DNA of 64,000 nt from Cycloclasticus pugetii PS-1 (GCF_000384415.1 NZ_ARVU01000001.1:310001-374000); one strand, 5' to 3'. Counted from the first letter of the stretch, positions 8,500-17,252 are shown. Notes: generated from the letters alone by a model not told the origin. Numbers and translations: made by a program.

Positions 8500-9180
8500 A
8501 TGGCTTCTAAAAACTATATTACCGGCCTGTTTGGTACTTCTCCAGTGGCGCCAATACAGGAACATATGGCACTTGTTGACGAATGTGTTTCTAAATTAGT
8601 CGATTTGTTTGAATTCATGAGCAAAGGGGATACAGAATCGGTAGAAAAAGTGTATCACCAAATTGCTGAGTTAGAGCAAGACGCCGATGATAAGAAGCAC
8701 TTTCTTCGTGAGCATTTGCCGACTGGCTTATTTATGCCTATTGCACGTCAAGACTTGTTGGATGCATTGCGTGTGCAAGACTTATTAGCAAACCGTGCCA
8801 GAGATATAGCCGGTATTGTTGTTGGTCGCCAACTTAAGTTTCCAGAGCAAGCAAGTAAACGCGCTATTGAGCTGGTGAGAGCGACAGTCGAAACGTGTCA
8901 TCAAGCATTGAAAGTGGTCAATGAGCTAGATGAGTTGGTAGAAACGGGTTTTAGAGGCCACGCGGTGCATGTGGTTGAGGATATGTTGACCGAGTTAGAT
9001 AATTTGGAGTCGGCTACGGATCGGATTCAGGTTGATTTGCGTGCTGATTTGTTTGCGGTCGAAAAAGAGTTATATGCGGTAGATGTGATGTTTATGTATC
9101 GGATTATAGAATCTATTGCCGATATTGCCGATGATGCTGAGCGTGTCGGTCGTCGCTTTCAATTGATGTTGGCTAAATAA
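8500..9180 (+). CDS. DUF47 / PhoU-like phosphate transport accessory protein
   Basis: 226 residues from ATG 8500, the family's usual length; the upstream extension of the frame would run through the preceding terminator. No clear Shine-Dalgarno is visible. The opening ITGLFGTSPVAPIQEH, central LFMPIARQDLLDALRVQDLLANRARDIAG (as LFMPIARQDLL and NRARDIAG) and the C-terminal RIIESIADIADDAERVG are hallmarks of the TIGR00153/DUF47 family. These all-helical proteins are nearly always encoded next to PiT transporters and are thought to modulate them. pit follows after 12 bp. Confidence 0.9.
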   Translation: MASKNYITGLFGTSPVAPIQEHMALVDECVSKLVDLFEFMSKGDTESVEKVYHQIAELEQDADDKKHFLREHLPTGLFMPIARQDLLDALRVQDLLANRARDIAGIVVGRQLKFPEQASKRAIELVRATVETCHQALKVVNELDELVETGFRGHAVHVVEDMLTELDNLESATDRIQVDLRADLFAVEKELYAVDVMFMYRIIESIADIADDAERVGRRFQLMLAK

Positions 9181-9192
9181 GGGGAAGGGACA

Positions 9193-10443
9193 ATGGATTA
9201 CGGAACTACTTATTTGGTATTAGCGATTGTTTTCGGCCTATTTATGGCGTGGGGCATTGGTGCGAATGATGTGGCGAATGCGATGGCAACATCGGTTGGC
9301 TCTAAAGCGATTACTATTAAACAGGCTGTTATTATTGCAGCCATTTTTGAATTTTCAGGGGCTATTTTAGCGGGTGGGCAGGTTACCTCTACGATTCGAA
9401 AAGGAATTGTCGATGTTAGCGATTTGGGTGCAACCCCCGAGATTTTGATTTTTGGTATGCTCGCAGCGCTACTGGCAGCGGGAACTTGGTTACTGGTTGC
9501 TTCATTTAAAGGCTGGCCAGTTTCAACAACGCATTCGATTGTTGGCTCTATTGTCGGCTTTGCGATTGTAGGTATGAGTATGGATGCGGTGTACTGGGGC
9601 AAGCTCGGTACAATCGTGATGAGCTGGGTCACCTCTCCATTATTGGCGGGCGCTATTTCATATATGTTATTTAGGTCTGTTCAAACGATTATTCTAGATA
9701 CAGAAAAACCGTTCGAAAACGCTAAGCGTTATGTTCCTTATTATGTCTTTTTGGTTGGCTTTATGCTCACATTGGTCACCATTATGAAAGGCTTAAAACA
9801 TGTGGGACTAGATTTATCCATGACAGACTCGATTGCGGTAGCACTGGGTTTTGGTGTGCTAACAACGATATTAGGTAAGTATTTAGTGAGTCGTGTAAAG
9901 TTTGATGCGAGCGCGGACCGTGATTTCCATTATGCAAACGTCGAAAAAATATTCGGCTCCTTGATGGTTATTACCGCTTGTGCAATGGCCTTTGCACATG
10001 GCTCAAATGATGTGGCAAATGCTATCGGCCCATTAGCGGCAATTAATAGTATTATTGATACCGGTGAGTTATCACAGAAATCGGCCTTACCAATGTGGAT
10101 ACTCTTAGTCGGAGGTGTTGGTATTGTATTGGGTCTGGCAATGTATGGCCGTAAGGTTATTGAAACAGTTGGCTCGAAGATTACCGAATTAACACCAAGC
10201 CGTGGGTTTTGTTGTACTATCTCAGCGGCTTCAACAGTTGTGTTAGCCTCAGGTATGGGTTTGCCTATCTCAACAACACACACAATGGTGGGGGCGGTTT
10301 TAGGTGTTGGTATGGCGCGCGGTATTTCGTCACTTAATATGAGTGTCGTTCGTGGTATTTTTATGTCTTGGATTATTACCTTGCCGGTTGGCGGCGTGCT
10401 GGCAATTGTTTTCTTCTTCATACTCAAAGGGATTTTTGCTTAG
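9193..10443 (+). CDS. pit: Low-affinity inorganic phosphate transporter (PiT family)
   Basis: 416 residues with about ten hydrophobic segments and a strong Shine-Dalgarno (AAGGGGAAGGG). The duplicated PiT signatures are present: GANDVANAMATSVGS near the N-terminus and GSNDVANAIGPLAAI in the second half, each with a downstream P-STTH motif (PVSTTHSIVG and PISTTHTMVG). It is a proton- or cation-coupled phosphate symporter of the inner membrane. It forms a two-gene unit with the DUF47 protein and complements the high-affinity Pst system upstream. Confidence 0.94.
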   Translation: MDYGTTYLVLAIVFGLFMAWGIGANDVANAMATSVGSKAITIKQAVIIAAIFEFSGAILAGGQVTSTIRKGIVDVSDLGATPEILIFGMLAALLAAGTWLLVASFKGWPVSTTHSIVGSIVGFAIVGMSMDAVYWGKLGTIVMSWVTSPLLAGAISYMLFRSVQTIILDTEKPFENAKRYVPYYVFLVGFMLTLVTIMKGLKHVGLDLSMTDSIAVALGFGVLTTILGKYLVSRVKFDASADRDFHYANVEKIFGSLMVITACAMAFAHGSNDVANAIGPLAAINSIIDTGELSQKSALPMWILLVGGVGIVLGLAMYGRKVIETVGSKITELTPSRGFCCTISAASTVVLASGMGLPISTTHTMVGAVLGVGMARGISSLNMSVVRGIFMSWIITLPVGGVLAIVFFFILKGIFA

Positions 10444-10473
10444 GAGCTTGCTTTCTTTATGAAGGAGAAAAGT

Positions 10474-10584
10474 TTTAGCAGATAGGGCAAACAGGCACGG
10501 ATGAATAGATAATAAGCGTGTTTTTGCGTAGAGCACGCTTGTTTTATGGGAGAGCTTCGCCATAAACGTATTTTATCTGCTAAA
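10474..10584. repeat. Folded intergenic element: outer 11-bp inverted repeat enclosing two hairpins
   Basis: TTTAGCAGATA (10474-10484) is exactly complementary to TATCTGCTAAA (10574-10584). Inside are two further perfect hairpins: AAGCGTG/CACGCTT (10514-10520 with 10534-10540, followed by GTTTT) and TTTATGG/CCATAAA (10543-10549 with 10560-10566). The inner first hairpin could terminate pit transcription. The closed outer stem gives a cloverleaf-like fold, consistent with a small palindromic mobile element or a structured RNA leader for pomA. Confidence 0.6.
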
Positions 10585-10645
10585 GTTTCATTGTTACCTT
10601 GCCGATTATTGACGGTATAAATGAGAATTAAATAAGGGAAGAGTT

Positions 10646-11419
10646 TTGGATTTAGCGACGTTAATAGGTTTTGTGGGTGGTTTGGGCATTATTATTGCCG
10701 CCATTGCAACAGGCGGAGATATCATGATGTTTGTTGATGTGCCGTCTGTTTTGATCGTAGTAGTTGGCACCTTCATGGTGACTTTGATGCAGTTGTCGAT
10801 CTCGGAATTTTTGAGTTCGTTTAAAGTGGCTATTAAAGCCTTCATGAATAAAAATGATAACCCTGTTGATCTCATCAAGCAGGCAGTGGAGCTGTCTGAT
10901 GTGGCCCGTAAAAATGGACTGTTGGCGTTAGAAGATCAAGAGGTGGATAACGAATTCCTCAAACGAGGCTTGAGTCTTTGTGTAGATGGTCATGACGCAG
11001 CGATGGTGCAAAAGTTATTAAGTCGAGATATGGACTTAGCGATTGGTCGCCATGAAGTTGGTCAGAATATGTGGAAGGCGGTCGGTGATATGGCGCCAGC
11101 GATGGGGATGATTGGAACCTTGGTTGGCTTGGTGCAAATGCTCGCAAACATGTCTGATCCAGCGGCAATTGGTCCGGCAATGGCCGTGGCCTTACTAACC
11201 ACTTTGTATGGTGCGGTTATCGCTAATGCGTTTGCATTGCCGATGTCGGCTAAATTGGCGGGTATTAGCCATAATGAGCGACTCAATAAAGTATTAATTT
11301 TAGAAACCATTCAAAGTATTCAAGAAGGTATGAACCCACGTGTTTTAGAAACGTTGCTCAAAACGTATTTACCTGAAAGTCAACGATCGTCAGTGGGTGA
11401 GCCTGAAGAGGTCGAATAA
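10646..11419 (+). CDS. pomA: Flagellar stator protein PomA/MotA (sodium-type)
   Basis: 257 residues from a TTG start at 10646 preceded by AAGGGAAGAG; the resulting N-terminus MDLATLIGFVGG matches Vibrio PomA. The MotA/ExbB-type core carries GDMAPAMGMIGTLVGLVQML and GPAMAVALLTTLYGA (shown in short: GDMAPAMG, GTLVGL, LLTTLYGA), which line the ion channel; a long cytoplasmic loop lies between helices 2 and 3. With PomB it forms the torque-generating stator. pomB begins 21 bp downstream. No other flagellar genes lie in the window. Confidence 0.9.
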   Translation: MDLATLIGFVGGLGIIIAAIATGGDIMMFVDVPSVLIVVVGTFMVTLMQLSISEFLSSFKVAIKAFMNKNDNPVDLIKQAVELSDVARKNGLLALEDQEVDNEFLKRGLSLCVDGHDAAMVQKLLSRDMDLAIGRHEVGQNMWKAVGDMAPAMGMIGTLVGLVQMLANMSDPAAIGPAMAVALLTTLYGAVIANAFALPMSAKLAGISHNERLNKVLILETIQSIQEGMNPRVLETLLKTYLPESQRSSVGEPEEVE

Positions 11420-11440
11420 TAATGCAGACAGTGATTCAAC

Positions 11441-12367
11441 ATGAGTGATGATAATTGTCCAAAATGTGAAGAAGGGCTTCCAGCATGGATGGGGACCTTT
11501 GCCGACTTAATGTCATTATTGATGTGCTTTTTCGTATTGTTATTATCAATGGCAACTATGGATGCAAACCGTTTTAAGAAAATGGCAGACTCTTTAAATG
11601 ATGCGTTTGGGGTGCAAAGACAGGTGGTTGCTTATGAAATAGTTAAAGGGACCAGTGTGGTTGCACAGCACTTTAGCCCGGCGGCGGGTGACCCAACCAT
11701 TTTAGATGAGGTGCGGCAGCAAACAACCGACTCGGAAAGAGAGTTTTTAGGCAAAGACTCAGAGTCTGACTCAGACACAACGAAAAAAGAGGATGCTAAA
11801 AAACAAGAAGAGGTTGAGGCAAAAGCGAAAATCGTGACGGAGTATGTTGAAGCCACTGAGCAAAAAATTAAGGATGCTAAAAATTTAGCCGAAGAAATTA
11901 GAGAGTTTATGGTCGAAGAAATTGACCAAAATATGGTGAGTGTGGAAACCGACCTTGACCGGGTAGTTATTAGAATTCATGAAAATGGTTCGTTCTCCTC
12001 AGGTAGTGCGGAATTTAATCCAGAGTTTTTACCCATAATGGATAAAATTACAGCGGTTGTTAATGGTAGTGTTGGTACAGTGACTGTTGCAGGGCATACG
12101 GATAATATTCCCATTAAGGCGGGCTTGTATCGGTCTAATTGGGAACTGTCTGCGGCACGTGCCGTAACTGTCGCGCAAACACTGCTAACCGATGGAACGG
12201 TGGATGAAAAAAGACTGATCATTGAAGGTCATGCAGATACAGTGCCGCTATCTGATAACGAGACCCCTGAGGGTAGAGCGCTAAATAGGCGTGTCGAAAT
12301 TATTTTAATTCAAGGTGAAATGCCCCAAGATTTAAGTAACCCCATACTAGACGTGGTGAAACAATAA
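11441..12367 (+). CDS. pomB: Flagellar stator protein PomB/MotB
   Basis: 308 residues. A short cytoplasmic N-terminus with two Cys precedes the single membrane helix, which contains the ion-binding Asp in GTFADLMSLLMCFFVLLLS (D22 in FADLMS). A charged, coiled-coil-like linker (about 85-165) follows, then an OmpA-like peptidoglycan-binding domain (about 175-295) with VAGHTDN and NRRVEI. The sequence of the helix and plug region is closer to PomB than to proton-type MotB. PilZ starts in TAATG overlap with the stop. Confidence 0.9.
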   Translation: MSDDNCPKCEEGLPAWMGTFADLMSLLMCFFVLLLSMATMDANRFKKMADSLNDAFGVQRQVVAYEIVKGTSVVAQHFSPAAGDPTILDEVRQQTTDSEREFLGKDSESDSDTTKKEDAKKQEEVEAKAKIVTEYVEATEQKIKDAKNLAEEIREFMVEEIDQNMVSVETDLDRVVIRIHENGSFSSGSAEFNPEFLPIMDKITAVVNGSVGTVTVAGHTDNIPIKAGLYRSNWELSAARAVTVAQTLLTDGTVDEKRLIIEGHADTVPLSDNETPEGRALNRRVEIILIQGEMPQDLSNPILDVVKQ

Positions 12368-12936
12368 TGAGCCAAGATGCCGGACAAGAGCGTAGACGTT
12401 TTTTTAGAATAGACGATGAAGTGGCGATAAGTTATCGCGTTATTTCTAACGACGAAATGACTAAAGCCGATGGTCTTAAAAGGAATGAGGTTGAGCCAGC
12501 CTCTCTAGCCAATGAGTTGGAGAAAATGAATGAAGTGTCTCGGATACATTTTCGCCATGTAGAAAAAGAGTCGCCTGAAGTGGCGCGTTACTTTTCTTTT
12601 ATAGAAGCTAAAATTAATTTATTAGCGCATCATATAATAATGGGTACCGATGAGCTGTTTGTAAAAACGATTCAGCCGGTTAATATCAGTGCCTCGGGTG
12701 TTTCATTTGCGGTAAGTAATGCGCTGAATATAGGGGATATTGTTGAGATAAAGTTTATTTTAACGCCCTCTCTAGCCAGCATAAAAACTTTCTCAAAGGT
12801 CGTTTCTTGTGAGCAAGATAGCGATCAGTTCAAGGTTGCTGTTGAGTATAGCCAGCTGGGCGATGAAGATAGGGATTTGTTAATTCGTCATATCGTTAAA
12901 AAGCAGATGAATGATATACGTGAGCAAAGCGACTAA
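12367..12936 (+). CDS. PilZ-domain c-di-GMP-binding protein
   Basis: 189 residues. The N-terminal RRRFFRIDD (about 9-17) supplies an RxxxR-type motif, and NISASGVSF (about 100-108) is the D/N-x-S-x-x-G motif of PilZ; together they bind c-di-GMP. A helical region of about 60 residues sits between the first motif and the rest of the domain. It overlaps the pomB stop by one base, so it is probably translated with the stator genes. A role in adjusting stator output to c-di-GMP is inferred from this coupling. Confidence 0.8.
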   Translation: MSQDAGQERRRFFRIDDEVAISYRVISNDEMTKADGLKRNEVEPASLANELEKMNEVSRIHFRHVEKESPEVARYFSFIEAKINLLAHHIIMGTDELFVKTIQPVNISASGVSFAVSNALNIGDIVEIKFILTPSLASIKTFSKVVSCEQDSDQFKVAVEYSQLGDEDRDLLIRHIVKKQMNDIREQSD

Positions 12937-12996
12937 CGTAGACTATATTTTTTAAATCTATCTTCAGTAAATTGCACGAAGCTGTAACCCTTTTTA

Positions 12997-13989
12997 ATGG
13001 AACTACTTGAAATTCATAAAGCGATAATAAAACGCATGGCAGATGGTCAGTTTTTTTCTGGGCAGCAGCTAGCCGATGAGTTAAATGTTAGTCGTGCTTC
13101 CATTTGGAATTACCTCAAAACACTCGAAACAGCAGGCTTTGACTTCCATGCTGTAAAAGGAAAAGGCACGCGCTTAAAATTAGCAATAGAGTTGTTGGAT
13201 AAACAACGTATTCTTACCTGCTTATCTAGTGAACACAGAGCCTTGTTGAAGCAGCTCGATGTATTAGATGTGTGCGCATCGACTAACCAAGCCATCGTTG
13301 AGAAACACCAACTAACGCCTTTACCCAATGGGTCAGTTTGTATGGCTGAAATGCAGACAATGGGCCGAGGACGATTAGGCAGATCATGGGTGTCTCCATA
13401 TGGGCAAAACCTATACATTTCTTTTTTGTGGAACTTTAAGGGCGGGATATCGGCCTTATCGGGGCTGAGTTTGGCGTGCGGGGTTGCTGTTTGTCGTGCG
13501 CTCAAAAGCCTCGGTTTAAATGGTCATGGCCTGAAATGGCCAAATGATATTCTATGGGAAGGTAAAAAACTGGGTGGAATTTTAGTAGAAATTCAAGGGG
13601 AAAGCCAAGGTGGTTATACTGCCATTGTCGGCATCGGGCTCAATTATCAAATGAATGAATTGTCGTCTGGCGAAATTGGCCAGCCTTGGGTTGATGTGTG
13701 TCATGCGTATGGCGAGAAAATGGGGCGAAATAAATTGGCTGCCCATGTGCTGGCTGAGGTTTTAAGTATACTGCATGGCTACGAAGAGACTGGTTTATTG
13801 CCACATGTTGAGCAATGGAATAACTACGATTGTTATCGAGATAAAAAGGTTCGAATTTTATCTGGTGAGCAATACGAGGAAGGCGTTGCGAGTGGTATCT
13901 CAAAGACAGGAGAGCTCTTATTGTTAACCCCCGATGGCCGAACGAAAAAAATCATGTCAGGTGAGGTTAGCCTGAGGTTAAGCGAGTAA
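12997..13989 (+). CDS. birA: Bifunctional biotin ligase/biotin operon repressor BirA
   Basis: 330 residues. A winged-helix DNA-binding domain occupies the first 60 residues (FSGQQLADELNVSRASIWNYL). The biotin protein ligase domain follows with the biotinyl-AMP loop GRGRLGRSW and the motifs KWPNDILW and GKKLGGILVE, then a C-terminal SH3-like domain (KVRILSGEQYEEG). It attaches biotin to the BCCP subunit of acetyl-CoA carboxylase and may repress biotin genes. coaX follows 3 bp downstream. Confidence 0.94.
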   Translation: MELLEIHKAIIKRMADGQFFSGQQLADELNVSRASIWNYLKTLETAGFDFHAVKGKGTRLKLAIELLDKQRILTCLSSEHRALLKQLDVLDVCASTNQAIVEKHQLTPLPNGSVCMAEMQTMGRGRLGRSWVSPYGQNLYISFLWNFKGGISALSGLSLACGVAVCRALKSLGLNGHGLKWPNDILWEGKKLGGILVEIQGESQGGYTAIVGIGLNYQMNELSSGEIGQPWVDVCHAYGEKMGRNKLAAHVLAEVLSILHGYEETGLLPHVEQWNNYDCYRDKKVRILSGEQYEEGVASGISKTGELLLLTPDGRTKKIMSGEVSLRLSE

Positions 13990-13992
13990 TTA

Positions 13993-14730
13993 ATGTCTGA
14001 ACTTTATATAGACCGTGGTAATACAGCGCTTAAATGGCAGTTGGTTGAAAGAGGGCGTTTGTTAAATCAAGGCGTGTTTAGTAACGAAATTACGTTGAGG
14101 GAAGGTTTTTCAACGTTAAAAGAGAGTCGCCTCGCAAATATTTATGTGTCTAGTGTGGCTGCTGAAGCATTTTGTCGTGACTTGCAGGTTTGGGCTAAAG
14201 AACGTCTCTACCCTGCGCCTACGTTTGTAGAAAGTACCCGTAAAGCTTGTGGGGTTGTTAATGCCTATCAAGATGCCGCGCAATTAGGTGTGGACCGTTG
14301 GTTAGCAATGATTGCGGCACACCATAAATATACCGGTATGCTATGTGTTGTAGATACAGGGACCGCACTGACCATGGACTTTCTATTAGAGAGCGGCCAA
14401 CATTTGGGTGGTTTTATAGTTCCAGGCGCTGAATTAATGAGAAAAAGCCTGTTAAGCAACACACATAAAATCAACATAGGTGATACGCTGAATTCTAGTC
14501 AGCTTGGAACAAATACAAGTGAAGCGGTTACGTATGGTGTTGAACAGATGTTGGTGCTGTTTGTACGAGAAAAAGTTGTTGATGTAGGGGAAAAGCATCA
14601 GCAACCGATAACAACTATTTTAACGGGTGGCCATGCAACTGTTTTAGCGGAAGGCTTATGGCAGGACGTTCGATTGGAAAAAGACCTTGTGTTACAGGGT
14701 TTACAGCTAGTGACTAAATCATACCAGTGA
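13993..14730 (+). CDS. coaX: Type III pantothenate kinase
   Basis: 245 residues. The P-loop-like start YIDRGNTALKW fits the acetate/sugar kinase fold; QLGVDRWLAMIAAH, VVDTGTALTMD and GGFIVPG are the CoaX motifs around the catalytic Asp and the nucleotide. It phosphorylates pantothenate in the first step of coenzyme A synthesis. No other pantothenate kinase is present in this window. It is tightly packed between birA and the SPOR-like gene, a common gammaproteobacterial order. Confidence 0.92.
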   Translation: MSELYIDRGNTALKWQLVERGRLLNQGVFSNEITLREGFSTLKESRLANIYVSSVAAEAFCRDLQVWAKERLYPAPTFVESTRKACGVVNAYQDAAQLGVDRWLAMIAAHHKYTGMLCVVDTGTALTMDFLLESGQHLGGFIVPGAELMRKSLLSNTHKINIGDTLNSSQLGTNTSEAVTYGVEQMLVLFVREKVVDVGEKHQQPITTILTGGHATVLAEGLWQDVRLEKDLVLQGLQLVTKSYQ

Positions 14731-15383
14731 AACGTTTATTATTATTGTTGGTTTTTTTAAATGTAGTTTACTTTTTCTGGGGAACCACCGTGGTGGAAAC
14801 CAAACGGCTGGAGCAACACCAAGCACCCTTGTATAAAGAAAGTGAGCTTGAAACGCTGGTGTTGGTTGGAGACGAAGAAGTGGCTGCGATGCTTGAAAAA
14901 CAAGTTTTGTTGGAGAGCAAAGCGAAACAGCCTATCAGTGAATGTTATGTGGCCGGTGATTTTGCTGATGAGGGCGAAGCGAAGAAATTATCACAAACAT
15001 TAAGTAATCACTTAAGTACTGTGTCGGTTATGCCCTCAAAAGTGCTCGAGGAGTTTTGGGTTGTCTACCCTTCTCGTAGTGATGGGGAGCGTCCATTGCA
15101 TAATGTTGAGACATTAAAAGCTATCGGAGTCGATGATTTGTGGTTAGTGCCCAGCGGTCCAAATAAAGGCATTATTTCATTAGGCTTGTTTGCAACGGCA
15201 GACAGTGCTGAAAAGAGACTGAAGGCCTTGTCGGAAAAATCGATTGAAGCCGAACTTATTAGGCGCAAAAAGTATCGTTATGGCGTAAAGTTTATAACAA
15301 GTGATGGTCTATCACCGATACTGGACAATTTAGATGGCTTTAAAGTAGGCGAAAACATTAGTATTCGTAAAATTGCATGTTAA
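14727..15383 (+). CDS. Membrane-anchored SPOR-like domain protein
   Basis: 218 residues from GTG 14727, overlapping the coaX stop (GTGA). One N-terminal membrane helix (about 2-18) acts as an anchor. The periplasmic part has an SPOR-like arrangement: CYVAGDFADEGEAKKL (about 73-88), WVVYP and ISLGLFATADSAEKRL (about 150-165). SPOR domains bind denuded peptidoglycan, but this copy is divergent. It always accompanies birA-coaX in related genomes, according to general family knowledge; its exact function is unknown. Confidence 0.7.
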   Translation: MKRLLLLLVFLNVVYFFWGTTVVETKRLEQHQAPLYKESELETLVLVGDEEVAAMLEKQVLLESKAKQPISECYVAGDFADEGEAKKLSQTLSNHLSTVSVMPSKVLEEFWVVYPSRSDGERPLHNVETLKAIGVDDLWLVPSGPNKGIISLGLFATADSAEKRLKALSEKSIEAELIRRKKYRYGVKFITSDGLSPILDNLDGFKVGENISIRKIAC

Positions 15384-15386
15384 TCA

Positions 15387-15415
15387 TTGCCCGACGTTTT
15401 TATTTGGATTAGAAT
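15387..15415 (+). promoter_or_regulatory. Sigma-70 promoter of tRNA-Thr
   Basis: TTGCCC (15387-15392) and TAGAAT (15410-15415) are separated by 17 bp, followed by a GC-rich discriminator (ACCGCCCC) typical of stringently controlled stable-RNA promoters. The tRNA begins 13 bp after the -10. Confidence 0.7.
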
Positions 15416-15427
15416 ACCGCCCCTAAC

Positions 15428-15503
15428 GCTGGTGTAGCTCAGTCGGTAGAGCAGCTGATTTGTAATCAGCCGGTCGGTGGTTCGAATCCTCTCACCAGCT
15501 CCA
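15428..15503 (+). tRNA. tRNA-Thr (anticodon UGU)
   Basis: 76 nt including encoded CCA. Acceptor stem GCTGGTG (15428-15434) pairs with CACCAGC (15493-15499). The D arm is AGCTCAG...GAGC, the anticodon stem-loop CTGATTTGTAATCAG has TGT in the loop, and the T loop is GGTTCGAATCC. The UGU anticodon reads ACA/ACG codons. Confidence 0.97.
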
Positions 15504-15514
15504 TTTTAGGTATT

Positions 15515-15543
15515 AAAGCCCCTTATATTTAAGGGGCTTTTTT
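15515..15543 (+). terminator. Terminator after tRNA-Thr
   Basis: AAAGCCCCTT (15515-15524) pairs with AAGGGGCTTT (15531-15540) around a six-base loop and continues into T residues. It ends the birA/coaX/tRNA region, so tRNA-Thr stands alone here. Confidence 0.9.
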
Positions 15544-15861
15544 ATTGCTCGACGATTCTACCGACTTTATGCCGCTGCCAAGACCAGGCGGGCGGCCAAT
15601 ACTATCAAGCGATTGCAGTGGGGTATCAGCATGCCTTGTTTGAATAATCAGGTGATATTCGTAAATACTTAAGTTGCTGATTAGAATTTTGAGAAATGCC
15701 GTCAGAAAAGCCTAAGCTATCTACTCGGTAGAGTCTTTAAAAAAATACTTTCTTAGCGGTCAAGAGGCACCTAAGATCTGAACGATAGTAATTAGCAGGC
15801 CATCTTTTTCGACCTTAAAGGACTGAATTAATTGAATTTTAAAGGCTAATATAGGGCTTCA
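15544..15861. other. Intergenic stretch without a recognised gene
   Basis: About 320 bp between the tRNA-Thr terminator and the stop of the YeiH-family gene. No open frame of convincing length, hairpin terminator or repeat is visible. It marks the passage from a conserved gene order to an accessory stretch and may hold decayed sequence. Confidence 0.5.
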
Positions 15862-16851
15862 TTATTTAAAGAAAATAAGGATTAAACTAGAGCTCATTAT
15901 TATCTGAAACACAAAAATAACACTTGCTATAAGCAATGCTTTTTTGCCATTTTTAATAATTCCATCAAAGGCAATTTTTAACCCAATGCCTGACATGGCG
16001 ACAATAAGGGCGTAGTGGCTCATTGTGCTGACTAGCTCAACTTGTTCTTGTTTCAGTAAGCCAAAGGTTTGGATAACTGAGAAACCAAAAAAACCAACGA
16101 CAAAGAGCGGGATTCTATAGGCGACTTTGAGGTCTTCATTCGTTTTCATGTTTACTCGAGAAAACATGAAGATCAGAATCAGGATTACTGGGGCAAGTAA
16201 CAAAATTCTGACCATTTTAACGATGGTTGCCGCTTCCCCCGTTGCTTGACTTACTGAAAACCCGGCAGCTAAAACTTGCCCTACAGCTTGTAATGTGTTG
16301 CCGATCAATACACCTGCATTAAGCTCAGATAAATTTAATAGGTAGTGACTAATAAAGGGTAGGAGAAAAATGCCAAGGGTGCCTAAAAAATTCACAATGG
16401 CAATGGAGAGGCCAACTTGCTCTTCATTCGCACCGACTATATCCTTGGTCGCTGCAACTGCAGAACTGCCACAAATGCCATTCCCTAAACCAAGCAATAA
16501 CGCACAGCGTTTATCAAACCCAAACCATTTTGCAAATATCAGCGATGAAAAAATAGTAACGCCCATCGTAAACACGATCATTAAAATGGTCGCATAGCCT
16601 AATTCACTTAGAATTGAAAAATTTAGCTGAACACCTAAAAGGGCAATAGCAATGGAGAGTAAATATTTCTCGCTATAGTTAATACCAGATTTGAATTGAT
16701 CATTAATACGTAAACTGTTGCCGACAATAAGGCCAAGTATAATGGCTAAGGTAACAGCACCTACCGGAACATAGGCGGCTAACAATATTGCTAAGAAACC
16801 CATTCCGCAGCAAAGAGCAACGCCCGGTATAACATAAATAATTTTTTTCAT
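15862..16851 (-). CDS. YeiH/UPF0324-family membrane protein (putative sulfate exporter)
   Basis: 329 residues with about ten hydrophobic helices. Family signatures are the helix-flanking ALLGVQLNFSILSELG (as LLGVQLNF) and GLGNGICGSSAVAAT, present in YeiH/YadS-like proteins. The first helices start directly at the N-terminus (MKKIIYVIPG). Members are annotated as putative sulfate exporters; in other bacteria they accompany sulfonate or taurine catabolism. None of those catabolic genes is nearby, and the substrate here is not known. Confidence 0.85.
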   Translation of the reverse strand: MKKIIYVIPGVALCCGMGFLAILLAAYVPVGAVTLAIILGLIVGNSLRINDQFKSGINYSEKYLLSIAIALLGVQLNFSILSELGYATILMIVFTMGVTIFSSLIFAKWFGFDKRCALLLGLGNGICGSSAVAATKDIVGANEEQVGLSIAIVNFLGTLGIFLLPFISHYLLNLSELNAGVLIGNTLQAVGQVLAAGFSVSQATGEAATIVKMVRILLLAPVILILIFMFSRVNMKTNEDLKVAYRIPLFVVGFFGFSVIQTFGLLKQEQVELVSTMSHYALIVAMSGIGLKIAFDGIIKNGKKALLIASVIFVFQIIMSSSLILIFFK

Positions 16852-16999
16852 GAGTCTTAATATCGTTGATTAGATTAAGTCATATTGACTAGGTGTTTTG
16901 TTGCAGTTAACCCATGCAAATAATCGTAACATGACGGTGCATTAAGCCTGTCTAATAGTTAAAACTTGGTCGAGGTAATCCGACAGGTCAGTGGTTTAT

Positions 17000-17158
17000 T
17001 TATACAGCTAAACGTTTAAGGAAGTCTGTGCTTCGCTTGGGAACTAGATCAGGCTGTTCAACATGTGGAACATGCCCGCAGTTTTCTATCATAACGGCTT
17101 CAAATTCACCAAAAGCCGTACTTCTAACCGCATGCGCTTGAAGTGTTGGCATTCCAGC
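17000..17158 (-). pseudogene. C-terminal remnant of an alpha/beta hydrolase
   Basis: A 52-residue minus-strand frame ends at TAA (17000-17002) and is cut off upstream by an in-frame TGA (17159-17161). It reads GMPTLQAHAV...MIENCGHVPHVEQPDLV...FLKRLAV, which is the ordinary end of an alpha/beta hydrolase: the GH in NCGHVPHVEQPD supplies the catalytic His. The nucleophile Ser elbow and the rest of the enzyme are absent. No start codon with a ribosome-binding site precedes it, so it is a decayed fragment. Confidence 0.65.
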
Positions 17159-17252
17159 TCAGCTTGGTTTCTCCGATGTAAGAAACCATTTAAGCACACA
17201 AAAATTATTGGATTTATTGGAAACCGATGTTTTTATGTGGCACGGATAGAGT

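Noticed and set aside
9210-10427. Long minus-strand frames opposite pit
   Set aside because: They are shadows of the membrane-protein coding sequence; pit is supported by duplicated family motifs.
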